Origin: Skeletonema marinoi
Lineage: Eukaryota > Bacillariophyta > Thalassiosirophyceae > Thalassiosirales > Thalassiosiraceae
Reading direction: 5' to 3'
DNA length: 64,000 nt
NCBI GenBank assembly: GCA_030544225.1
Contig: CM060493.1
Location: 1,488,001-1,552,000, forward strand
The notes under the pieces were generated by a model. That model did not search any database, was not told the origin of the DNA, and worked only from the letters and a program-made list of their open reading frames with translations. Below are positions 8,780 through 17,936 of the stretch, one piece after another; position 1 is the first letter of the stretch; every line of letters starts with the position of its first letter. Position numbers and translations under genes: made by a program.

Positions 8780-11182
8780 ATGACAGACACAAATTCCGAC
8801 ATGATGATGTATTGTGCCTCTTGCGGCATCAAGGCAGGCGATAACATCAAATTGAGAACTTGCACCGCTTGCAAATCTGCACGATATTGCAGCATTAATT
8901 GCCAGCGGGATGCATGGCCGAAACATAAGTTTGCATGTAAAACACGGGCGGCGAAATTGCAGGATGAGATTTTGTTCCGCTGTCCTGAGAGCACCCACCT
9001 TGGGGACTGCCCCATGTGTTTATTGCCGCTCGAGGTTGAGCACACAAAATCTATAATGATGACATGCTGCAGCAAAATGATCTGTGACGGATGTGATTAT
9101 GCCAATGAACTACGTGACGTCGAATGCCCGTTGTGTTGTCAGCCGGTACCCACCGATAAAGAATTGGATTTGAATGTCATGAAAAGAGCAGAAGCCGGTG
9201 ATCCGGTGGCGATTCGCCAAATGGGTTCCAAGTATTCTGAAAGGGGGGATTATGAGGCTGCATTGAAAAACTTTACAAGGGCAGCAAAGTTGGGTGATGT
9301 AGAAGCGCATTCTCATCTCGTAGCGTTATATCAGGGGGGGGAGGGAGTTGAGAAGGATGAGAAGAAGGAAATTTACCATCTGGAACAGGCCGCAATCGGT
9401 GGCAATGCCTTGGCTAGACACAATCTTGGATGCGAGGAGGGGAGTAAAGGTAGGATCGAGAGAGCAATGAAACATTTCATCATCGCTGCAAGTCATGGCC
9501 TTGATGAGTCAATCGAAATGCTGAAGGGGTGGTATGCAGACGGACATATCAACAAAGAAATCTATGACAAAGCCCGTAATTTATATCAGGCTGCCGTAGA
9601 CGTGAGAAAAAGTCCACAGAGAGAGGCAGCAAAACTGGCCAAACAGAACTTGAATGATGAACAGAAACAGCGTGACGAGATTTTGTTCAAACAGCCATCA
9701 AGTTGCCATGTTGGGGACTGTTCAATCTGCCTTTTGCCGCTGCCGTTGGATGTCACTAAATATGAAATGATTGCATGCTGCGGCAAACCGGTGTGTGGCG
9801 GCTGCCTCTATGCTAGCGTCATGAGAGATGGTGAGGTGAGAGATGGTGAGGTGGCGCTGGATCCAAAATGTCCATCCTGTGAACAGCCATTTCCACAATC
9901 AAAGGCAGAAAGAGATCTGTATAGGATGAAAAGAGCAGAAGCGAATGATGCTGCTGCAATTCTTGAAATAGGCACAGGATGCTTCATGAAAGAGGACTAT
10001 TCAAGTGCGTTTGACTATTGGACGAAGGCTGCCAAATTGGGCGACATCGAGGCGCATTATAACTTATCATCTTTGTACTACGAGGGGAAAGGAGTGGAGA
10101 AGGACGAGAGCAAGTTTGTGTATCATTGCGAAGAGGCTGCAATTGGTGGTCACCCTCTGGCAAGGCGCAATCTTGGAGCTCATGAGAATAAAAAACAAAA
10201 CGACGAGAGAGCATATAAACACTTCGTTATCGCTGCCAGTCTCGGAGACGACAAATCATTGAAACTTCTGGAGGAGGGTTGCGAATCGGGAAGAGTAAAA
10301 AAGGATGGTTTTGCTTCTGTCGTGCGTGCACACAAAGCTGCTGTAGATGCAACGAAAAGTCCACAGAGGGAGTTTGCATCAGTAGCTCTACAGCAGTTAG
10401 AACGGGACAAGCTGCTGTTCAAACGACCGGAATGCAGCCATCTCGGGGATTGTCCCATCTGTTTGTTACCGATGGATCTGGATAATGAGAAAGCTGCCCA
10501 GCTAGCGTGCTGCAGCAAGCTCCTTTGTGATGGTTGCATGATGGCCAAAAAAATTAGCGAGGAGGAAAGATCTGTGAATGATGGCAAATGTCCATTTTGT
10601 CGGAAGCCGTGTCCGAAAAACGAAGAGGAAATGAAAAAGAACATCAAGAAACGAATTGATGCAAATGACCCTTTCGCAATCCGTGAAAAGGGACTAAGGT
10701 GCTACGAGAAAGGTGACCATGTCACTGCACTGGAGTTGTGGACAAAGGCGGCCAATTTGGGCGATATTGATGCGCACTTCCGATTAGGGAAAGCTTATTC
10801 TCTCGGAGAAGGTGTTGAGAAGGACGTCAATAAGCAAACCTATTATTATGAAATTGCTGCAATCGGAGGTCACCCTAGTGCTAGATTCAATCTTGGAGTT
10901 CATGATTTGAACAGTGGCAACATCGACAGGGGAGTGAAGCATATCATGATCTCCGCCAGTCATGGACATGATCTTTCAATTCAAACGATGAAGCAGATTT
11001 ATCCATTGGGATATGTCACAAAAGAGGAATTCGCTGCGGCTCTTCGTGCACATAAGGCTGCAGTGGATGCGACGAAAAGTATCCAGAGGGAAGCTTCAGC
11101 TGAAGCTCAGCGGAATAAGACTTGGCCTTATGTATTTCACCCGGACAAAGGCAGCCATATTAGTCACCCTCGAAATTTCTAG
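8780..11182 (+). CDS. MYND / RING-like / Sel1-repeat protein, three tandem units
   Basis: Encodes 800 aa. Residues 12-53 form a MYND zinc finger (CASCG, CTACKSARYCSINCQ, HKFAC). A RING-like C-x2-C...C-x2-C domain follows (GDCPMCLLPL, CCSKMICDGC, CPLC), then Sel1/TPR-type repeats (AAKLGDVEAHSHLVALYQGG, AAIGGNALARHNLG). The RING plus Sel1 block repeats near residue 302 and again near 546, each opening F-x-x-P...H-x-GDC-x-x-CLLP. Only the first unit carries a MYND. The family is large in diatoms and usually taken to mediate protein interaction or ubiquitin transfer; the substrate is unknown. The gene at 11703 is a one-unit relative in the same orientation. Start chosen because MTDTNSDMMMYCASCG aligns with the neighbour's MASTDLEGDMMRCASCG. 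Confidence 0.85.
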   Translation: MTDTNSDMMMYCASCGIKAGDNIKLRTCTACKSARYCSINCQRDAWPKHKFACKTRAAKLQDEILFRCPESTHLGDCPMCLLPLEVEHTKSIMMTCCSKMICDGCDYANELRDVECPLCCQPVPTDKELDLNVMKRAEAGDPVAIRQMGSKYSERGDYEAALKNFTRAAKLGDVEAHSHLVALYQGGEGVEKDEKKEIYHLEQAAIGGNALARHNLGCEEGSKGRIERAMKHFIIAASHGLDESIEMLKGWYADGHINKEIYDKARNLYQAAVDVRKSPQREAAKLAKQNLNDEQKQRDEILFKQPSSCHVGDCSICLLPLPLDVTKYEMIACCGKPVCGGCLYASVMRDGEVRDGEVALDPKCPSCEQPFPQSKAERDLYRMKRAEANDAAAILEIGTGCFMKEDYSSAFDYWTKAAKLGDIEAHYNLSSLYYEGKGVEKDESKFVYHCEEAAIGGHPLARRNLGAHENKKQNDERAYKHFVIAASLGDDKSLKLLEEGCESGRVKKDGFASVVRAHKAAVDATKSPQREFASVALQQLERDKLLFKRPECSHLGDCPICLLPMDLDNEKAAQLACCSKLLCDGCMMAKKISEEERSVNDGKCPFCRKPCPKNEEEMKKNIKKRIDANDPFAIREKGLRCYEKGDHVTALELWTKAANLGDIDAHFRLGKAYSLGEGVEKDVNKQTYYYEIAAIGGHPSARFNLGVHDLNSGNIDRGVKHIMISASHGHDLSIQTMKQIYPLGYVTKEEFAAALRAHKAAVDATKSIQREASAEAQRNKTWPYVFHPDKGSHISHPRNF

Positions 11183-11702
11183 ATGGACGCTTTGTCTCCA
11201 TCTTTATTCACGCTGTTTGTTATATGACTCTTTGAGTCATAAATTAATTATCCATATTCATTTTGATTGGGATTGGGATTGGGATTGGGCGCAGTGAAGA
11301 TTACAAAATTTGCTCTTTTCACGCTACATGCCGTTGCACATTGGACATGTTGTTGTGCATTTCATGCTGCTACTTTCCTATTCGACACCGAGATGTTTCT
11401 TAAACCAGCTGTGGTCTGCCTACTCCTCGCCTCCTCTCCCATGCATGCCTGTCCCCTTCCTTGCTTGCTGGAGGAGTACATAGAAGAACTCGCGGCGGGC
11501 GACAATGCGGGGAAAAGGATGGCGGGTGGCGGGAGTAAAAAGACAAACTTCTTGCTTCTTCACTCTCACAGCACAAGCACAATCAAGCAACAACCCCCCA
11601 AGCAAGGCTGCTCGTCCGTGCTGAGTGCAGCATTTATTCTCATCAAGCCTCTCTTTTGGAAGACCCCTCGTTGGAGGAGTAAACGACATTTTAATCAGAA
11701 GA
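11183..11702. other. Intergenic with a short (TTGGGA)n run
   Basis: Positions 11267-11291 hold about four copies of a TTGGGA unit. The rest carries no gene I recognise. The open frame at 11625-11702 is in frame with the next gene, but its 26 residues have no counterpart in the homologue, so I treat it as 5'UTR. Confidence 0.4.
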
Positions 11703-12701
11703 ATGGCGAGCACAGATTTAGAGGGCGACATGATGCGTTGCGCTTCGTGCGGCATTGCAGAAAACGATGAAACAAAATTGAAGACATGCGCCGCTTGTCA
11801 ATCTGCCCGCTATTGCAGCATTTCATGTCAGAAGGATCATCGGTCGAAGCATAAAAAATTGTGTAAGAAGCGGGCGGCTGAAATACGTGAGGAGATGTTG
11901 TTCAAGCAACCCGAAAGCACGCATCAGGGGGACTGCCCGATCTGCTTATTGCCTCTATCGCTTGATCACGATGACTCTACAATGATGGGCTGCTGCAGCA
12001 AAGTGATCTGCGATGGGTGTCAGCTCGCCAATAGATTACGTGAGTTGGAAGGGATGCAGGAACCTAAATGTCCATTTTGCCGTCATCCTGCACCAGAAAC
12101 CGATGAAGAGGCTGACTTGAATAGAGAGAGAAGAGTAGAAGCAAATGACCCTGTTGCTACACGTGAAAAGGGTGCGGTGTGCCACAAAAATGGGGACTAT
12201 GGGAGTGCATTCAAATGTTGGACAAAGGCATCAAAGTTGGGCGATGCGGAGGCACACTATCGAATGGCAAAATTATATAGGGACGGGGAAGGCGTTGAGA
12301 AGGATAGCAAAAAAGAGTGGCGTCATTTGGAAGAGGCTGCAATTGGTGGCCACCCCGCGGCAAGGCATAATCTCGGGGTCCGCGAGGGAGGCAAAGGTAG
12401 GATCGAGCGAGCAAAGAAGCATTTCATCATCGCTGCCAACCTTGGAAATGATGAGTCAATCGAAGCGCTAAAGGGGGGTTATGTGAAGGGATTCGTCAGG
12501 AAAGAGGAACTTGGTGCTGCTATACGTGCGTATCAGACTGCCAAAGACGAAGCAAAGAGTCCGCAGAGGGATGAGGCAGAAGAATTCCAACGAAAGCCCA
12601 TTCCCGAACTCGATTTTTCCACTGAATCGGCTTGGGTAAATTATGCAACTGCTCCGGCGGCAACTGCTTCTGCAGCAAAGATGAGCAGCAAGAAACGCTG
12701 A
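11703..12701 (+). CDS. MYND / RING-like / Sel1-repeat protein, single unit
   Basis: Encodes 332 aa from the internal ATG. Residues 11-52 are a MYND finger (CASCGIAENDETKLKTCAAC...YCSISCQ), followed by a RING-like domain (GDCPICLLPL, CCSKVICDGC, CPFC) and three Sel1-type repeats (WTKASKLGDAEAHYRMAKLY, AAIGGHPAARHNLG, FIIAANLGNDES). The tail is Ala-rich and unstructured. It is clearly a paralogue of the 800-aa gene upstream, which looks like this gene with its RING-Sel1 part tripled. An in-frame upstream ATG at 11625 would add 26 residues; I prefer 11703 by homology. Confidence 0.85.
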   Translation: MASTDLEGDMMRCASCGIAENDETKLKTCAACQSARYCSISCQKDHRSKHKKLCKKRAAEIREEMLFKQPESTHQGDCPICLLPLSLDHDDSTMMGCCSKVICDGCQLANRLRELEGMQEPKCPFCRHPAPETDEEADLNRERRVEANDPVATREKGAVCHKNGDYGSAFKCWTKASKLGDAEAHYRMAKLYRDGEGVEKDSKKEWRHLEEAAIGGHPAARHNLGVREGGKGRIERAKKHFIIAANLGNDESIEALKGGYVKGFVRKEELGAAIRAYQTAKDEAKSPQRDEAEEFQRKPIPELDFSTESAWVNYATAPAATASAAKMSSKKR

Positions 12702-12894
12702 GAGCATTTCAGTTGGACAAAGCAAACAGCAGACATATTTATCACATCAGCATCATCTGTAGTAATAGTAATAGTGGTAGAATCTATACATTAGTCATCT
12801 AATTATGGTACGACGCAAAATATGACTATTGTGGAACATCTGAGTGGGATATGGGTGACCTTAGCTTTGTAGGCATACCTCCATGTGAGAAAAA

Positions 12895-13250
12895 TCGTCA
12901 CCTACAGATGACGAAGAGCTGCCTAGTAAAAGAGCTCGAAGTAACAAGGAGGAGATTAGATTAGATGATGTTCCTCAAAGAGCAATATAGGCATGGGAAA
13001 AGATATACTTATGCAGCAGGGAAGAATGCACTAATCAAGCTAAAAATGAGGATTGTGTATTAGGCATGGTGCGCAGGTCAACTTCAACTTATGCAGCAGC
13101 GAAGGATGTGCAAATCAAGCCATACAAGGAGGAGTGAGTATTAGACACATGTCTAATACATACTCCTCCTTTTCTGCATACTTATGATTTGCCCCTATTT
13201 CAGTGTTCTCCACAATAACAATAACCACAAGACTTGAAGATACCGTTCTC
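12895..13250 (+). pseudogene. Zinc-finger relic, inverted copy of 2110-2440
   Basis: Plus-strand reading gives DDEELPSKRARSNK-like linker traces, then finger pieces (GRKNALIKLKMRIVY frame; GAQVNFNLCSSEGC frame) broken by frame changes. From 13157 onward it switches to the non-finger segment also seen at 2110-2200. No start codon or N-terminal signature remains. Confidence 0.6.
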
Positions 13251-13402
13251 GCCGCAATGGGAGGGGTGCGTTTAGTGCCAGATAGACCCAGGACGCCAAG
13301 CACCAGTGATACTGGATATCAATAGGTGTAATAAGCATCAAACTCTCAAATGATAATGTTGTGGGACAATGACAAAATGGATAATGCTTTAGATAGATAA
13401 TT

Positions 13403-14179
13403 TCACCCCCCGGGAGGACCACTTGACGTACTGCTGCATAGTTTGACCTTTGCTCCATGCCTCCGACATAATCCATCTTGGACAACCACGTTTGTACATC
13501 CTTCGCTGCTGCATCTCTTCTTTAGTTTCCTCCTTGCCCCATGCCTAACACACACTCCTCCCTGTCTGACTTGAGTAGTACATCCTTCCCAGCTGCATAG
13601 TTTGACCTTTGCCCCATGCCTCTTACACACTCCTCCTTGGACAACAATGTTTGTGCATCCTTCGCTGCTGCATAATTTACGCTTTGCTCCATGCCTCTTA
13701 CACACTCCTCCTTGGACAACCATGTTTGTGCATCCTTCGCTGCTGCATAGTTTGCGCTTTGCTCCATGCCTCTTACACACTCCTCCTTGGACAACATTAT
13801 TTGTGCATCCTTCAGTAGAGCATTCATATCGCTTCTTCTTGGCCACCTTTTTCCTCGGCTGATCTCCCTCGAGTGAAGAATCTCTTTTTCTCCCTCCTTT
13901 GAAAGCACTTGGATTGTCATCATAATGTTCAACATGCGATCTCTTCGTAGTTGAAGTTCGATCATGTGTTGAAGCGTTAGATGTATTTTTTCTTTCGGCA
14001 GCAGCCCCGTTGCCTCCTCCTCCCTCAGCTGACTCACGATAGACGAGCGTGGCCGAATCATTCTGAGCAGTTTGTGCTGTTGTTATTGTTGCAGTCTTTT
14101 TTGCCTCCGATGATTTGTTATTTGGTGGCGGCGAAGTGATGGTGATGATTCTCTTCAATGTCCGGATTAGTGTCACCAT
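13403..14179 (-). CDS. WRKY19-like zinc-finger repeat protein, 5 fingers plus a truncated sixth
   Basis: Encodes 258 aa. Signature MVTLIRTLKRI, linker with DRTSTTKRS and basic patch PRKKVAKKKRYEC, fingers from residue 120. Fingers 2 and 3 are almost identical to each other at DNA level (GGACAACCATGTTTGTGCATCC blocks), so a recent unit duplication is likely. The sixth finger stops after its first cysteine (KLCSS) and runs into TSSGPPGG and a stop, where unrelated sequence joins. The product is probably functional if five fingers suffice. Confidence 0.8.
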   Translation of the reverse strand: MVTLIRTLKRIITITSPPPNNKSSEAKKTATITTAQTAQNDSATLVYRESAEGGGGNGAAAERKNTSNASTHDRTSTTKRSHVEHYDDNPSAFKGGRKRDSSLEGDQPRKKVAKKKRYECSTEGCTNNVVQGGVCKRHGAKRKLCSSEGCTNMVVQGGVCKRHGAKRKLCSSEGCTNIVVQGGVCKRHGAKVKLCSWEGCTTQVRQGGVCVRHGARRKLKKRCSSEGCTNVVVQDGLCRRHGAKVKLCSSTSSGPPGG

Positions 14180-16480
14180 GATTCTAATGCTGCTTTAGAT
14201 CGGGCTGCAATGCTTGTCTGAATAATGATTTTATTCGTGCATATGTATGTTTAAGATAGTGTCTTCTTCCTCCTCATCATTGTTGGTACACATAAGTAAT
14301 GGACTGAGTGGTGTCTCCAAAAAAGTGCACGCTGTGACTTTTTTGAGGCTCTATCAACGGGGAAGGGGGATCCCCTCTGAATTACATCCGCCTTGGCCCC
14401 CGCTTTTTGTTAGCACTTTCACACGAGCACACTTTGAACACAATAACCATGGCGACTGCGGCGGCGATGGTATGGAGCGGAACAGTGGTCGGAACCACCA
14501 TAAACCGGCGGCGGACACCTCAGTGGACCTATATGACCTTGTGATGTGAAGGAATTTTTCTCGAAGGGCTCTGAACCTTATTTCTCGGTTTCCTACTACG
14601 AAAGTGACCGTTATTAATTAAAATGCGACAACTGCACCGGCCCCCTCATTCAACACATGACCTTTGGACCCTACACATCTGCCTATAACTCGACAAACTG
14701 ACACTATTCATGATATGACAATACTAGATGAGTCGGCTGCGGCTCATTCCGTCCAGAGTCGTCGGCATGGCCCAGGGACGCAACGGGGTTTTGCATAAAA
14801 AGCACTGTAGGTGGGGTGGACTGGGAGGAGAAGGGGATATCAACTATTTAAATGGTGATTGGTTACAAAAAATATTAATCAGGCATTAGGGAAGCGTTAT
14901 GTTTGGAACATTCGTTGTGGCAGGCCGTAGAGTGGGAGTGGTTGTAGCACATGATGTGTTTCTGGCAAGTAGTATATAACAAAATATTGAGGGAGCGGGT
15001 GCCTTGTCTTGCAACATGGAAGATGTAATGCTTCCCGACCACAACGTGACAATCCGTGTTATTTTTGTGTTGTTATTGATATCATAAGGAAGCAGGCGAT
15101 GGTTTGATTCTTCCAGAGTAGCCTGTATGGCCATTGGCTATCTCATGACGTAGAGTGGATATATGTATGTGGCACAAATACGGCATAAAAATGAAGTGGG
15201 GACTGGAGGGGGGATTACGATGCAACAATTCAAGTGGGATCGGTTGTACAGCAGAGTGACAGAGTGATAGCTATACCTGAAACCATGAGATGGAGCCAGG
15301 CCAGGGGGAGTGGCATGTTGTTGTGGTAATAGTCTGCTAGCACATATACAACACTGTGAGGGAGGACATTGTTGCTTTGTCTTGGAGTAAAGAGAGTGTG
15401 AGCAAAGCATTGGATATTTCATCAAGTCAATTCTATGTCTGCATCGCAACTTCTTATGAATGAGTTCCAAAGAGGGAGGGTAGCCCGACAACAACGTGCC
15501 GATGAGATGTTTGCTAAGTGAGAACTCCTTTCATGAGACTCATCACTTGCACGCAGCATAAACCGAAGCCACACTTCCACGGATTTGATGCCTATATAAA
15601 TATTTCCAAGGATTAAGAATCTTTCGACAGTGTTGTGATTAAACATTAAACTCGTTTCTGATCAGAAGTAATCCTCAAATACAAATTGTGATAAAATTCG
15701 TTACATTGGGGATGCTTTCTGCATTATTTGAATCTTCAACCATTTTGCCATCAACCTTTTGTGCGGCGAATCCCCCCTTCATTCTCCTCTCCACTTCTGT
15801 AACGCATTAGAGGCAACAGCTGAACAGCTGCGCCTCTTCAGGGGGGGAAGAGGACATAGGGTCTATTGACAACGATCCTTCCAATTCCACAATCTATCGA
15901 AATGTGTACCCACAAGACACTCCATATGAATACGTATGATCGACAGTCTTGTCGCCATAGTTATTACAACAAAATCGATGTCTTCTTATTATGTGTTGAA
16001 TTATGTGTTGAATAGCCAAGAAGTTTCATGGAGGCTATCGCAGCAATCGTCGACGCTCGACATCAAAATTTGTCAACTTTCTTATAATGCCGTGTACTTG
16101 GGCAGAGCATTATCATATGATGTCGTTCTACATCCACCAGAAATTTAGACATGGGTGTTCCGAAGTGGTTTCGCTAATATTCTGCAAAGTGTCGTGGAAT
16201 AATTTCATGTGAGTGATGATTTAAACGGCGTCATGAGAGGCGTCATGGTGGTAATGTTTTTGGGGATTTGGACTTGTGATTTGTGCGAAAACAGACGAGC
16301 GTGCACTTTTTTGCCTTTCCACTCAGTCCATGAGGATTTGCATGCACTGCTGGCGCCAACAGACGGACAGGAGAGGGCGCCGAGGTCTTTCTCTTGAGAA
16401 ACAGAGAGTGTGACAGAAGTAATACCAGATGGAATTTGCAAATCTATGTACTTGGTGCTGAGTGAAGAAAGACAGTGATT
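14180..16480. other. Gene-poor stretch; possible old duplication
   Basis: No gene recognised. Segments 14780-15060 and 15180-15460 share an order of words (GCATAAAAA, GTGGGG, GGGAGTGG, then TGAGGGAG and GCCTTGTCTTG / GCTTTGTCTTG), which hints at two diverged copies of one non-coding or transposon-like segment. Similarity is weak by eye. Confidence 0.3.
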
Positions 16481-16499
16481 CGGTTTGATTATTGATTAT

Positions 16500-16790
16500 T
16501 TTCGTGGCCTATTATTACAAGCATGCAGCTGCCAATGCCAACTCCTTCCACGATGGGATGAGTGTCAAGCGAGGTATCTAGTTTGGAAGTACAAGGGAAA
16601 GAAGGATGCACTGGGCTCGTCGTCAAAGTATGGAGTGCCAGTGAAGCATGCGTGGGAGTGGGATGATGAAGAAGAAGATGGGGCGAAGGATGACGATGAG
16701 GCAGCCAAGATTTGGATGGAGAGGGGGAGGAGGATGAGATGAAGGGAGAGGAGCTGTAAACTGATAATGCTGTTCTATCGAGTAACAGAT
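16500..16790 (+). pseudogene. Gene X, copy 4: 3' part only
   Basis: Starts at CCTATTATTACAAGCATGCAGC and gives the HAAANSFHDG, YLVWKYKGKKDA, GVPVKHAWEWDDEEEDG and acidic tail parts of X with two frame changes. The hydrophobic segment and N-terminus are missing. The stop and 3' flank (AACTGATAATGCTGTTCT) match other copies. Confidence 0.7.
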
Positions 16791-16869
16791 GAGTGCTGAT
16801 CAGTGTCTTAATTGTTATTAAGCAGTACTCTGAGTAATGACACGAAAACGCTGGGGAAATTTCAAATGG

Positions 16870-17030
16870 CTAAGAATCCTCACAAGCGATTGGCTCCGTG
16901 CTGCCTCTTGCACACTCCTTCCTTTTGAGCTTGATTTGTGCATCCTTCCCAGCTGCATAATTTGTGACTTGCCCCATGCTTCATGCACACTCCTGCTTTA
17001 AGAGCATTGTTTGTGCATCCTGACGATAGA
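16870..17030 (-). pseudogene. Zinc-finger 3' relic convergent with X
   Basis: Minus-strand sequence holds the terminal finger words (CACAAGCGATTGGCTCCGTG, CACTCC, TTTGTGCATCCTTCCCAGCTGCAT) of the module type, with only about two units left. It marks a fifth X/zinc-finger module, reduced to facing 3' ends. Confidence 0.65.
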
Positions 17031-17936
17031 GTGGGGTTTAGGGTCGAAGATTGACAAATATAGCATTCAGTAGAGTAGGTATGGATTCTCTATTGGTACG
17101 TAGAAATACTGGTATCTTCGGATTTAGGATGATTGTGACGAATCGAAGAAGAAAAGATCATGAGATGATCACACAAGTAGATTTAATGATATCGTAAGGA
17201 ACGAATATCCCGAGTTAGTGAGGTGATCCTCAGTAATTGATTGCATAGCTAACACTCACAGATTGTAAAATCTGTCAAAGATGGAGGTAAGTCAATAATC
17301 CAACAACAAGTATCTGAAGCCTTGAGAATCCACAATCGTGATGAGGATGATTGATATTGAACTGGTGAAGTGCTAGTGCTGGTCACCAGATGCAGAAGGT
17401 TTGGTCAATATATCAAAATGATAGAAAATAAGAAGAAGGGATGATAGTAGTAGTATTGATCTGTACACATTTTTAATGAAAATGGTTATCGGTACTATAC
17501 TTCAACTTCATGCAAGAACAAGAATCTTCTGCAGCTGCTCCACACCTACACCCATATTATTATCACATTCCTCGCTTCTCATCAACGCACTATCCATTGT
17601 AAATCCTCTTCAAATTGGCAGATGAGAGGATAGGAGACAAAGGCCCAAGCCCAACCCGCCCCTCTTGATCTGTAACTGTAGGTTGTGTCAGCCAACCAAA
17701 CCGTCACAAGTGTTATTCCAACAGAGTCATCTCTGACGTCACGATTTGTAGGAGTAGCGCTTGCGATTTCCAGCCACAAAAAAAAACGGCAAAGGAGCAA
17801 AAAACGCCGACTGAGCAAGAGGAAAGGAGACGTGGACGACGTTTATTCATTGGTCTGGAGGAGTAGGGTGACGGACGGTGAAAAACTGGTAGTAGAGGAG
17901 GCAGACGACTTCGTAGTATTGTCTGCTGTATAAAAG
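17031..17936. other. Intergenic, no gene recognised
   Basis: AT-rich sequence without a convincing open frame. The last 200 bases before 17937 contain the probable promoter of the decarboxylase. Confidence 0.4.

Noticed and set aside
11260-11292. (TTGGGA)n as internal telomere repeat
   Set aside because: Only about four units, and not the TTAGGG type. Read as a simple microsatellite.
11625-11702. 26-residue N-terminal extension of the MYND protein
   Set aside because: No counterpart in the adjacent paralogue, which starts at the equivalent of 11703.
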